Source: Microcaldota archaeon (GTDB lineage Archaea > Micrarchaeota > Micrarchaeia > Anstonellales > Bilamarchaeaceae). Taken from it: a DNA stretch of 42,679 nucleotides. The first letter of the stretch is position 1, and each line of letters starts with the position of its first letter. The notes below the pieces were generated by a model. It saw only the letters and a program-made list of their open reading frames with translations, was not told the origin of the DNA and ran no database searches. The stretch lies in the NCBI GenBank assembly GCA_030648615.1, contig JAUSHJ010000018.1:1-42679 (forward strand), written 5' to 3'. A program made the position numbers and the translations under genes. Below are positions 1 through 8,391 of the stretch, in pieces.

Positions 1-1
1 T

Positions 2-1516
2 AATTCTAAAAGTTTTTGGTATCTTAAATTAAACTCTCAATTGTTTGAATTAAAATCACAGCGAGTTTTCAGGTTAGGTGAGGATGTAACGTTTGAAGAT
101 ATGTTTGGTCATCAGGAATTACAAGTCATTTTGTTTTTAGCTGAGCATCCATATTGCATTCGTAAAACTATGATAGATGCTATCGGTCTTCCGGAAAAGA
201 ATGCAGTAGTTTCAGACATAAATGGTGTTGCACGTGCATTTGGATTGCCAGAGCCTGTCCTAAGAACAAATTCAAAACCGTATCTTTACTCGGTTAATCC
301 AAAATTTGCCGAATGGTCCGGAATAGCTACAAAACCCGGAAAATTAATTTTTAATGAGATATTTGATCCAAAAGAGATGCAGATAATCCTTGAAGTTCTG
401 AATTTAGGTATTGCAGTAGTTGCGGACATCTGCAAGAATTTATCCTGGAGACGCTCTGATGTGCGTGATCAAATGGTTAGGGTAGAAAACATATGTACGT
501 CGCTTGGACTTCCGAAACCTTTTATTGCAAGCGGAAATACTCTTACTCGTCGTTATGAATTAACTGAAGAGTTTGTAAAACATTTCGGATTCAAGAAACA
601 TGCAGTTCAGTTACTTAAGTATTATTTTACTCCAAAACTAATTGAAACTCTTACTGCTATTGCAGAAAATCCACTTGCTGATTTTTCTGTCCTCGCATCA
701 AAATTAGGCATTAATGTGCCAGCACTTTATCATCGACTTAGAGATATCGAAAAAATATCAAAAAAGCACGGTATTGATTCTTTAGTCAGAGTGCATCGTA
801 ATCATCCATCTTTAGTACTTCTCAAACCAGCTTTTCTTAAGAGATTTGAACTTCCGATAGTTGCCCCTTCGATTGATCAGATTCTAGTTAATAGTATTCA
901 AAAAATAGTTTACATTGAGGAACTCAAGCATCGTAATCCTAGTGCAGCAGATACTGCAAAAGCACTCAAAATTTCGGTTTCCCAGGTATATACCGCAAGG
1001 GCAGACGCCAGGAAACGATTAAACGAGTGGAACTCTCTAATAAATTCATTTCGGGAAGTTACTGTAGATAAACCTATTGCAAAAGATTCTCTTCTTTTCT
1101 TTAGAATTGCCCATGGGCGATGGCCTAATAATAGCGATTTGAGGGACGGTGCTTCTAACATTGCAGTTGCATTTGGCGGAGAATACAATTCAGTTTTAAT
1201 TTTAGCAAGGGCAAAACCTTTCATTACTTATCAAGATTGCGTTGCAATAATACGTGCGGATCTTAAAAAAATGTCAGACTGGGATTTTTCTAAATTTCCA
1301 GATCAGATTATGGTTCAGAAAGCATTCGTAGGTGCACTGGTAAGGGGTGCCGATTTAACCCAGCTTGAAGCAATATTGCGAGAATCTAAATCGATGCAAA
1401 CTACTATTCTTAAATTAAACGAGATTCACGTTCATGGGTTAGGCTTGTCAATTGAAGAATTATCTCCAGAAATAAGCGGAGGCCGTGCCACAAGTAACGG
1501 ATATGTTTCTGGCTAA
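2..1516 (+). CDS. Tandem winged-helix/HTH repeat protein, 5' end outside window
   Basis: The reading frame is open to the left edge of the window, so the gene probably starts upstream. The first usable start codon inside the window is a TTG at 41, with no ribosome binding site. The protein is a chain of HTH-like units, for example ADICKNLSWRRSDVRDQM and ASKLGINVPALYHRLRDI, each followed by a short basic strand. It is a full-length paralogue of the protein at 26295-28190: both share the C-terminal block seen here as GALVRGADLTQLEAIL and there as GALNRGAEFANIERIM. DNA binding is inferred from the HTH pattern. The family is not one I recognise by name. The role could be a regulator or a chromatin-like architectural protein. 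No membrane segment or enzyme motif is visible. Confidence 0.7.
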   Translation, partial: NSKSFWYLKLNSQLFELKSQRVFRLGEDVTFEDMFGHQELQVILFLAEHPYCIRKTMIDAIGLPEKNAVVSDINGVARAFGLPEPVLRTNSKPYLYSVNPKFAEWSGIATKPGKLIFNEIFDPKEMQIILEVLNLGIAVVADICKNLSWRRSDVRDQMVRVENICTSLGLPKPFIASGNTLTRRYELTEEFVKHFGFKKHAVQLLKYYFTPKLIETLTAIAENPLADFSVLASKLGINVPALYHRLRDIEKISKKHGIDSLVRVHRNHPSLVLLKPAFLKRFELPIVAPSIDQILVNSIQKIVYIEELKHRNPSAADTAKALKISVSQVYTARADARKRLNEWNSLINSFREVTVDKPIAKDSLLFFRIAHGRWPNNSDLRDGASNIAVAFGGEYNSVLILARAKPFITYQDCVAIIRADLKKMSDWDFSKFPDQIMVQKAFVGALVRGADLTQLEAILRESKSMQTTILKLNEIHVHGLGLSIEELSPEISGGRATSNGYVSG

Positions 1517-1566
1517 TTAATTTAATAAAGTCAACATTATTATATTCAATTATTCTATCTATATTC

Positions 1567-1827
1567 ATGCCAACAAAGGAAGAAATTCAAAAAGTAATGC
1601 AATGGTGCGAAGATAAGAAGAAAGAACGTGGCAGGATTTATGCCATAGAAAGAAATGCATTTAGAGAAGAAATTCGCTGGACTTACCGTTTTCCTTTTAT
1701 TGAAATAGATCGTCCGAAAGAAGTTGCAGCAAAAACCAATCTTGTTTATGATTCTTTGACTAAATCACTTTGGCAGTACATGAATAATGATTGGAGACGA
1801 ATAAGCGAGGATGCAAGGATACAATAG
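1567..1827 (+). CDS. Hypothetical small charged protein
   Basis: This is an 86-residue protein that I do not recognise. It starts at ATG 1567, 51 bases after the tandem HTH gene, and an AT-rich stretch lies in between. It is rich in Lys, Arg, Glu and Trp (for example KVMQWCEDKKKERGR) and has no signal peptide or membrane segment. The ending SLWQYMNNDWRRI suggests a small folded domain. It has the same strand and base composition as its neighbours, so it may be cotranscribed with the upstream gene. Coding status is likely but not certain. Confidence 0.55.
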   Translation: MPTKEEIQKVMQWCEDKKKERGRIYAIERNAFREEIRWTYRFPFIEIDRPKEVAAKTNLVYDSLTKSLWQYMNNDWRRISEDARIQ

Positions 1828-1867
1828 CTAGTTTCTAGCTTTTACTCTTTATTCTCTAGTTTCTAGC
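1827..1867. promoter_or_regulatory. Two operator-like repeats before the AAA gene
   Basis: CTAGTTTCTAGC occurs twice, at 1828-1839 and 1856-1867. The first copy extends to a perfect inverted repeat, GCTAG-TTT-CTAGC. The copies start 28 bases apart and the second ends just before the TATA box at 1871. This is the layout of a repressor or activator site. The binding protein is unknown. Confidence 0.45.
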
Positions 1868-1870
1868 AAT

Positions 1871-1880
1871 TATTTATAAA
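1871..1880 (+). promoter_or_regulatory. TATA box of the membrane AAA ATPase gene
   Basis: TATTTATAAA lies 22-31 bases before the ATG at 1902. That spacing places the transcription start at or next to the start codon, so the mRNA is probably leaderless. No ribosome binding site is present before the ATG. Confidence 0.65.
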
Positions 1881-1901
1881 CCTCAATAGGTTATCCTAGT
1901 T

Positions 1902-4900
1902 ATGCCAGTATTAGCACAAAAAAGCCTTGCAGGTCAAAAAGTAAAAGCATACTTGAAACTTGCCCAGGAGAGTGAAGGTGCGTGGGCATCTATAGTAGTA
2001 TTTCTTGGAGCTCTATTTCTTCTAGGTGCAATACCATTTTATCCTGTTTATTTAGTTCCAGTATTAGCTGCAATCTGTGGTATAGTAGCTTATAAGCATC
2101 CTGCATTCGGCATGCTTCTTTCATTTTTACTTGCATTTCCAGCAATTTCATATCAATCAGCAATATTTGGCTGGGTATTCGCATTAGTAATATCATTAGT
2201 TTTATTTGAGATGTTTGAACAATGGCTGGTCATTGCTTATTTGGAAATCCTGATAATGGCACCATTTAGTTTTGGTCAATTGCCATTCTTTGGCTGGTTC
2301 TCAATTCTAGGTATGGCCATAGGTGCAATGCGTTTCGGTTCCAAGAAAAGCGTTATCATATCTATTCCAGCTGTTTTTGCAATTCTGCTTTTATCATCTT
2401 TATGGGGTGTGCAAAATAGTGCATTTTTACCAGTTAATTTAGATATCTATAAACCACTGAATTCTGATCTTACTCTTTCAAAAAGTTCAGTAGATATTTT
2501 TAATCTTCCATCTATGCTTTTTTCTTCTCTTGGAAGTCTTGCTGATTTTAGTGTATTGAGTAAGTTGAACGATGCCATATCTAAAGTTGGCGGGAATATG
2601 CTTGCTATTTTATTTTCAGATTCCGGTTTAATTCAACTTGCTAGCTGGAGTATTCTTCTTTTTGCCATGGCATATATTTCTGGTTATTTCAAGGGTAAAC
2701 ACGCTCAGTTTAAATCGAGTCTTTTACTATTTCTAATTGTTCCAGTTTATTTCTTTATTTCTCAGATGATGAAAACACAATTCAGGTTTGAAATAATCTT
2801 TGCTATTGGGGTTACTTCAATTGTAATAGCTGTGCTGGAACAAAATGGTATAAAAATAAGTCATGAAACAGACGTTAAAAGAGCAGAAAATACTAAGAGT
2901 TTTGGTAAATTTGGTCTTCAGGATATGGGTGTAGGCGGAGATGAAAAAGGTTTGGGTGATGTCGGTGGTTATGAAGATGTCAAAACAGAACTTAAGGATT
3001 CTATATTGCTTCCTCTTGAAAATAAAGAGTTGTCCTATGCTTATGGAATAAAACCACCTGCTGGTATTCTGTTATTCGGTCCTCCTGGTACTGGTAAAAC
3101 TATGCTTATGCGTGCTCTTGCTAAAGAGTTGAAGTACGGATTTTACTATATAAAATCTTCTGATATTTTATCGCAATGGTACGGAGAATCGCTAACCGGA
3201 GATCAAAAGATTGTAATCTTAGACAAAGGAATCGTGAAAGAAGAACGAATCGATGATGTTGTAAATAACAAAATTAACGCAAAAGTTTTGTGTTTTAATG
3301 AAAATAATCAAGTTGTTTTTTCAGATATAAGCGGACATATTAAGCACAAATCTACTTCCTCAATTTTTGAAGTTCAAACTCGTACTGGAAGAAAAATCAA
3401 AGTAACAGATTATCATTCGTTATTTACTTATGATGGAAAAAGTATCACGAGCATTCCAACACATAATCTCGTAGCTGGAAAATCACATATTGTCGTTCCC
3501 AGTGCGATACACTTAGATAATCAAATGAACGAAAAAACATTCTTTGAGATGTATCATAATAATGGAAAAGATTCTCGTCTCAAGAAAATTGGCAGCGGAA
3601 TTTATCTAGATTTAGTTGAAGAAATCAAACAAGTTAAAGACGAAGAATTTGTATATGATATTTCTGTCGATCCGACCCAAAACTTCGTTGGTGGTGTTGG
3701 TGGAATATTTGCACATAACAGTGAAAAAAATATTTCTGAAATATTCCACATAGCAAGAAGCAAAGCACCATCAATACTATTTTTTGATGAAATTGACAGT
3801 ATTGGAAAAAAGAGAACCTCTTACAGTGCAGATGATGTCGGCCCTAGAGTATTAAGCGTTCTTTTACAGGAGATGGATGGTTTAAAATCAGGTAAAACCA
3901 TCATAGTTGTAGGTGCAACGAACGTTCCTCATCAATTAGATGCAGCATTGTTAAGACCTGGTAGAATCGACAAAATAATTTACATGCACTTGCCAGATAA
4001 GGAAGCAAGAAAAGCAATATTCGAAGTTAGTTGCAAAAAAGTTCCAATTTCTGAAGATGTAGATTTTGATAAATTAGCTTTGAAAACTGATCGTTTCAGC
4101 GGTGCAGATATAAAGAATATTGTTCAGGAAGCGATTAAAATTGCGGCAAGGGCAGCAGGTGTGAAGGGTGTCGTAGTTCCAGTAACCATGGATTATTTCC
4201 TCACAGTTCTCAAATCAATCAAACCCAGCACAGGTATAGCACAGTTAGAAGATTATGAAAGATTCCAGCAGGACTTTGAAAGAAGAGTTGGTGCAAAAGA
4301 AGAAGTCAAGGTAAAAGAAGATTTAGTCACATGGAAAGACGTTGCTGGTCTAGATGATGTTAGAGATGCTCTACTGGAAACAATTGAAATGCCACTACTG
4401 CATGAGAAGGAGATGAAAGAATTCAAGATTAAGCCAACAAAAGGTATTCTATTATTTGGTCCTCCAGGTACTGGTAAAACGCTAATTGTAAAGGCAGCTA
4501 CTAATGAGCTAAAAGCAACTTTCCAGACTATGAGTGGTGCTGAATTGCTTAAACAAGGTTATGCTCAGGCAGTCAATACTATAAAAGAAGTTTTCAATCG
4601 TGCTCGGGAAAATACTCCTGCAATTATATTCGTAGATGAAATAGAGACATTGACAGCTGCAGCAGCTCGTTCAGTAAGTGGAGAAATACTTGGTCAATTT
4701 TTAGTAGAGATGGACGGAATAAAAGAATTGAAAGGTGTCATAGTCATGGGTGCCACAAATAAACCTGGCTTATTAGATACAGCAATTCTTCGTCCTGGTC
4801 GTTTCGATAAAATATTTTACGTTCCTCCTCCGAATGAAAAGGGGAGATCAGATATGTTCAAGATTCATCTAGGTAATTTAGCAGAAGGTGTTGATGCTGC

Positions 4901-5120
4901 TGTATTGGCAAAAAAAACTGAAGGATTTACTGGTGCAGATATAGCTGGCATTTGCCAGGATGTAAAAATGTCTGCATTAAAGAACAGGATTGCAAGTAAA
5001 TCCTCTAAGATAACTACTGAAGACCTACTCAAGGTCATTTCAAGAAGAAGGCCATCAGTCACCAAGGATATGCTGGTGGAATTTGAAAACTTCATGGAAG
5101 AATATGGGGAGAGACGTTAA
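1902..5120 (+). CDS. Membrane-anchored double-AAA (Cdc48-like) ATPase with intein
   Basis: The protein has 1072 residues. Residues about 28-320 hold some nine hydrophobic helices. Two AAA modules of the Cdc48/VCP type follow. D1 has Walker A GPPGTGKT at 393-400, pore loop QWYGES, Walker B ending in D629-E630, and an arginine-finger segment ALLRPGRIDK. D2 has Walker A at 853-860, Walker B D912-E913 and AILRPGRFDK. A 177-residue intein interrupts D1 at 430-606. D2 has KQGYAQAVN where the pore loop and GES motif normally lie, so its substrate loop is atypical. By family it should unfold or extract proteins, here at the cytoplasmic membrane; no protease domain (FtsH HExxH) is present. The substrate is unknown. 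It starts 22 bases after a TATA box. Confidence 0.9.
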   Translation: MPVLAQKSLAGQKVKAYLKLAQESEGAWASIVVFLGALFLLGAIPFYPVYLVPVLAAICGIVAYKHPAFGMLLSFLLAFPAISYQSAIFGWVFALVISLVLFEMFEQWLVIAYLEILIMAPFSFGQLPFFGWFSILGMAIGAMRFGSKKSVIISIPAVFAILLLSSLWGVQNSAFLPVNLDIYKPLNSDLTLSKSSVDIFNLPSMLFSSLGSLADFSVLSKLNDAISKVGGNMLAILFSDSGLIQLASWSILLFAMAYISGYFKGKHAQFKSSLLLFLIVPVYFFISQMMKTQFRFEIIFAIGVTSIVIAVLEQNGIKISHETDVKRAENTKSFGKFGLQDMGVGGDEKGLGDVGGYEDVKTELKDSILLPLENKELSYAYGIKPPAGILLFGPPGTGKTMLMRALAKELKYGFYYIKSSDILSQWYGESLTGDQKIVILDKGIVKEERIDDVVNNKINAKVLCFNENNQVVFSDISGHIKHKSTSSIFEVQTRTGRKIKVTDYHSLFTYDGKSITSIPTHNLVAGKSHIVVPSAIHLDNQMNEKTFFEMYHNNGKDSRLKKIGSGIYLDLVEEIKQVKDEEFVYDISVDPTQNFVGGVGGIFAHNSEKNISEIFHIARSKAPSILFFDEIDSIGKKRTSYSADDVGPRVLSVLLQEMDGLKSGKTIIVVGATNVPHQLDAALLRPGRIDKIIYMHLPDKEARKAIFEVSCKKVPISEDVDFDKLALKTDRFSGADIKNIVQEAIKIAARAAGVKGVVVPVTMDYFLTVLKSIKPSTGIAQLEDYERFQQDFERRVGAKEEVKVKEDLVTWKDVAGLDDVRDALLETIEMPLLHEKEMKEFKIKPTKGILLFGPPGTGKTLIVKAATNELKATFQTMSGAELLKQGYAQAVNTIKEVFNRARENTPAIIFVDEIETLTAAAARSVSGEILGQFLVEMDGIKELKGVIVMGATNKPGLLDTAILRPGRFDKIFYVPPPNEKGRSDMFKIHLGNLAEGVDAAVLAKKTEGFTGADIAGICQDVKMSALKNRIASKSSKITTEDLLKVISRRRPSVTKDMLVEFENFMEEYGERR
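3189..3719 (+). other. Mini-intein coding segment in D1 of the AAA ATPase
   Basis: The segment encodes 177 residues (430-606). Block A begins SLTGDQKIVILDKG, with Ser as first residue. Block B is KVTDYHSLF with the TxxH pattern. Block F is FVYDISVDPTQNFVGG, and block G ends IFAHN followed by extein Ser607. Excision restores WYGE-SEKNISEIF, the normal Cdc48 sequence. No LAGLIDADG endonuclease domain is present between blocks B and F; only a linker of roughly 65 residues remains. The nucleophiles and the penultimate His are intact, so splicing is expected, but mobility through its own nuclease is not. Confidence 0.93.
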
Positions 5121-5130
5121 TTCTATAAAT
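5121..5130 (+). promoter_or_regulatory. TATA box of the DEAD-box helicase gene
   Basis: TTCTATAAAT directly follows the stop codon of the AAA gene and lies 24-33 bases before ATG 5154. This predicts a separate leaderless transcript for the helicase. Confidence 0.5.
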
Positions 5131-5153
5131 TGTTTTATCAATAATGATTAACT

Positions 5154-6308
5154 ATGGGTTTTGAAGATCTTGGATTAACTGCATATACCTTACGTGCTCT
5201 TTCTAATTTAAAAATTAATGAACCTACGGAAGTACAAAAAGCAGTTATTCCTCCTATTATTGCAGGAACCGATGTTGCCGTAAGAAGTCCCACGGGTTCT
5301 GGGAAAACACTTGCATTTGTACTCGGATTGATTACGCGAATAAGTCAAAGTTATAGAGACAGATATGCATTAATCTTTTCTCCAACTAGAGAACTGGCTA
5401 TTCAGACTAGAGACGTTATTAATCGTCTTCAATTGGGCGGTATGACTGCCAGAGCAATATATGGTGATATGTCAAATGCTGATATTTTAGCTCTTGGAGA
5501 CATGAGTATTAAGTTTACAGTGGCTACTCCTAGAAAGCTCTGGGATCTTACGCAAAAAAAGCGTTTTTATCCAGAACGCTATAATTTAGTAGTTCTAGAT
5601 GAAGCAGATGAACTTTTGTTGAACGGTTTTAAGAGTGACATCGACTATGTGTTAGCACGTATTAGTATTTTACAGACATTGTTTTTCTCAGCTACTTTGG
5701 ACAAATCTTTCCGTAACCTTTCTGCAAGTTATCAAAAAGATCCGATGATATTTGAAATAGGTGAAAAAGAAGTAGTAAGAACAATTTCTACAGAAATAAT
5801 TAATGTTGCCAATGATACTGCTAAACTTTTAATTTTATTAAAAATTTTGAGAGAAGAGCCAGGACAAGTAATTGTTTTTGTTTTTAGCAGAGTTCGTGCG
5901 ACTCGACTTGGAGAAAAATTAGCTCAACTTGGGATTAATGCTACATTTACCCATAAAGAAGTTCTTCAAGTAAGAAGAGAAGAAATAATGAATGATTTCA
6001 GATCTGGAAAGTTAAAAGTTCTTGTTGGCACTGATATTCTTGCTCGTGGCATAGACATTCCTCGTCTGCCTCTAGTTGTAGAATATGATCAACCATTTGG
6101 TTCAGATTCAAGTATTCACAGAGCTGGTAGAACAGGTAGGATGGGGAACATTGGTAGAGTAATTTCATTTAATGATCTAACTGGTCGTGATCCAGCATCA
6201 CTTAGGAGATTAAGTGATGGGTCTTCAAGACGCAAAAAAAGATTTTCCGGTTCATCTGCTACAAACACTCATGTTGGCATGCCTTCTCATGTGCTAAAAA
6301 ATAGATGA
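5154..6308 (+). CDS. DEAD-box RNA helicase
   Basis: The protein has 384 residues and is a compact DEAD-box helicase with every core motif: Q motif (FEDLGLTAYTLRAL with PTEVQ), motif I SPTGSGKT (45-52), PTRELAIQ, DEAD (149-152), SAT, GTDILARGIDIP and HRAGRTGR (from 322). It uses ATP to unwind short RNA duplexes, probably in ribosome assembly or mRNA turnover. The C-terminal tail is short and basic (SRRKKR), which fits non-specific RNA contact. It ends 4 bases before the stop codon of the convergent ClpX-like gene. The family is certain; the cellular substrate is not. Confidence 0.95.
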   Translation: MGFEDLGLTAYTLRALSNLKINEPTEVQKAVIPPIIAGTDVAVRSPTGSGKTLAFVLGLITRISQSYRDRYALIFSPTRELAIQTRDVINRLQLGGMTARAIYGDMSNADILALGDMSIKFTVATPRKLWDLTQKKRFYPERYNLVVLDEADELLLNGFKSDIDYVLARISILQTLFFSATLDKSFRNLSASYQKDPMIFEIGEKEVVRTISTEIINVANDTAKLLILLKILREEPGQVIVFVFSRVRATRLGEKLAQLGINATFTHKEVLQVRREEIMNDFRSGKLKVLVGTDILARGIDIPRLPLVVEYDQPFGSDSSIHRAGRTGRMGNIGRVISFNDLTGRDPASLRRLSDGSSRRKKRFSGSSATNTHVGMPSHVLKNR

Positions 6309-6312
6309 TTAA

Positions 6313-8310
6313 TTATTTTCTAAAACCAACTTTTCTTTTCTCAACCTTTTGTTTAACGTGCTTTTCAACAAATTCCCGTTTTATCCTGAAAACCCGCTTT
6401 CCTTCTGTGATATCCTCAATCGTTAATCCATCTATCTTATTTATGTCTTTGTCGAAAAAGAGCCTGTCTTTCAATGTATCCATTACTGTCCTGATATCTG
6501 CACTCAGTTTCCTGGCACCTTTTTTGCTTTCAATTGCTGCATTTGCAAATAATTCTATTGCTTCTGGCTCAAGTGTAACTGTAATTCCATAACTTGTAAG
6601 ATCTGCTGTTGATCGTGTCAAAACCTCTAAAGGTGGGTTAGCAGTAAGCAGCGATCGGAAATCAGCATTATCAAAAGCCCTTAGTATTATGGGATTTCCT
6701 ATTCTTCCTATCATTTCTTCGCTAAAACTAGCTTCTCTCAATTGCTCTTCGTCCAATCCACTCGTATGATCGTACTTAATAAATGAGAATGCGCCTGACA
6801 GTACCATCATTACGTTCATATCTATTTTTTCTATTTGTTCAAAACGTGTACCAACGGTTAGTTCACTGCCTGGTTCAAGAAGTTTTAAGAGTTGATCTTG
6901 CAACATAGGTGCGAATTCGGGTCCTTTTCTCACTATTTTATCAAATTCATCTATATGGAGTATAATTCTTTTTGGGTCATTGTGGCGTTTTTTCAAATTT
7001 CTTATTTCTCTGGCAATAGCATTTTCTACATTGGCTCCTACGTAACCTGCTGGGGTAAGTTCTGGTATTGTTATTAATCCAAATGGTATGCTCATAATTT
7101 CAGAAATTGTTCTTACAGAATGAGTTTTTCCTACTCCAGTGGGACCTGCAATAAGTAATGGTTCGCCAATTCCTGTTTTAAGATATGAAATAATTCTAAC
7201 TATAATTAACCGTACTGCATCATCTTGACCATATATAAGTTTTCTTGTATTTTCAAGCGTCGTTGTTGCAAAACTTCGTACGTCTTCGAGTGTTATCAGT
7301 TTCGGCAATTCTCCGGTATCTGATAATTTGGATGGTTTGTGTTTTCTCGCAGCTTCACCATCAACTTTCACTTCGTGCAGACTTGGTATATTGCCATTAA
7401 CATACTTTTTTGCCTGCTCATATAACTCCGTATTTTGCTCCTTCAGAAATGCAACTATTCGTCCACGCCCATGCTTAAAGCCAAGAATGTCTTCCGCTCC
7501 GTAGTTTATCGCAGAGCCGTTTGGATGCTTCTCTTCCAAATATCCTATTAGCCTGCACAGGCGAAGTATTCTCTCTTTGTCTTTTTCAGTTAGACTATCT
7601 GTGGGTAGGACGTGTTCTACTGGAACATGTAATCTTCCTTCTGAACCTTGAAGTGCGTAGTTAAACGGAGCGTCATTTCCTTTCTCTTGAAAACGTGCAA
7701 TAACCGTATATGCAAACTTCTCAAAGTCTGCGGTCCAGTCTCTTTCTTTAATCGCTGGCATAAAATAGAAACATTTGCTCTTTGGTTCTAGTATATGAAT
7801 TTTTCGTGTCGTTTTTTTAATTTGCGATGTCTCTTTAATTCGTCTTTTTGGTTTAACCATTTTCCTTGGTTTTCTATTGGTAACCCCATCCATATTTGGT
7901 ATTATTCCATCTACATATGCCATTGCTTTTGTATACAGCTGTCTTTTTTTAAAAAATGCAGCTATTTCTCCATTTCCATATCTAAATCCTAAAACATCTG
8001 AAGAAGAAAGCATCTCTTTTTTATCTTCATCTGATAGTTCATTTTTCAGGTGTCCAAATAGTCTGCATAATCTAAATATTCTTTCTCTTTCTTTTGGGCG
8101 CGGTAAGTCTATAAGTGCAATAACTTGCTCTGGTATTACTAGTTGTACTACTCCGTCAGAATTAATTATTTCATGAAGTTTAAAAGATCCATCATTTACC
8201 TCTCTAATTGCAGTATAAACATAATCATTGAATTTGGCAATAAGTGTATGCTCTTCTATAGCTTGCGTATGGTAAAAATAGCGTCTTCTTGTTTTTATCT
8301 CTGTATCCAT
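6313..8310 (-). CDS. ClpX/HslU-like AAA+ unfoldase with duplicated N-domain
   Basis: From ATG 8310 (a TTG lies one codon upstream) the protein has 665 residues. Residues about 10-142 and 180-313 are two copies of one unknown domain: compare ERIFRLCRLFGHL with ERILRLCRLIGYL, and DVLGFRYGNGEIAAFFK with DILGFKHGRGRIVAFLK. A ClpX-type AAA+ module follows: Walker A GPTGVGKT (389-396), pore loop GYVG (422-425), Walker B HIDEFDK (D454-E455), arginine finger R536 and sensor-2 GAR (598-600). ClpX is expected to unfold proteins with ATP. The stretch between SGAF and the arginine finger is short and lacks the IGF-type loop ClpX uses to dock ClpP, and no clpP lies nearby. ClpX is essentially a bacterial protein, so its presence here is unusual. 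A partner-free unfoldase or remodeller is my inference. Confidence 0.85.
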   Translation of the reverse strand: MDTEIKTRRRYFYHTQAIEEHTLIAKFNDYVYTAIREVNDGSFKLHEIINSDGVVQLVIPEQVIALIDLPRPKERERIFRLCRLFGHLKNELSDEDKKEMLSSSDVLGFRYGNGEIAAFFKKRQLYTKAMAYVDGIIPNMDGVTNRKPRKMVKPKRRIKETSQIKKTTRKIHILEPKSKCFYFMPAIKERDWTADFEKFAYTVIARFQEKGNDAPFNYALQGSEGRLHVPVEHVLPTDSLTEKDKERILRLCRLIGYLEEKHPNGSAINYGAEDILGFKHGRGRIVAFLKEQNTELYEQAKKYVNGNIPSLHEVKVDGEAARKHKPSKLSDTGELPKLITLEDVRSFATTTLENTRKLIYGQDDAVRLIIVRIISYLKTGIGEPLLIAGPTGVGKTHSVRTISEIMSIPFGLITIPELTPAGYVGANVENAIAREIRNLKKRHNDPKRIILHIDEFDKIVRKGPEFAPMLQDQLLKLLEPGSELTVGTRFEQIEKIDMNVMMVLSGAFSFIKYDHTSGLDEEQLREASFSEEMIGRIGNPIILRAFDNADFRSLLTANPPLEVLTRSTADLTSYGITVTLEPEAIELFANAAIESKKGARKLSADIRTVMDTLKDRLFFDKDINKIDGLTIEDITEGKRVFRIKREFVEKHVKQKVEKRKVGFRK

Positions 8311-8391
8311 CAATAGATGTAATTAGCAACAGTTTTTAAATTTGTCAGAATTCCCTAAGTATTTTAAAGTTATTACAATAAAAGTAATAAC
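8311..8391. promoter_or_regulatory. Divergent promoter between ClpX-like gene and exported-protein gene
   Basis: In this 81-base gap, a TATA-like ATTTAAAAAC read leftward (about 8331-8340) serves the ClpX-like gene. A TATA-like ATTTTAAAG read rightward (about 8361-8369) serves the gene at 8392. Both lie 20-31 bases from their ATG codons, so both mRNAs look leaderless. Confidence 0.45.
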
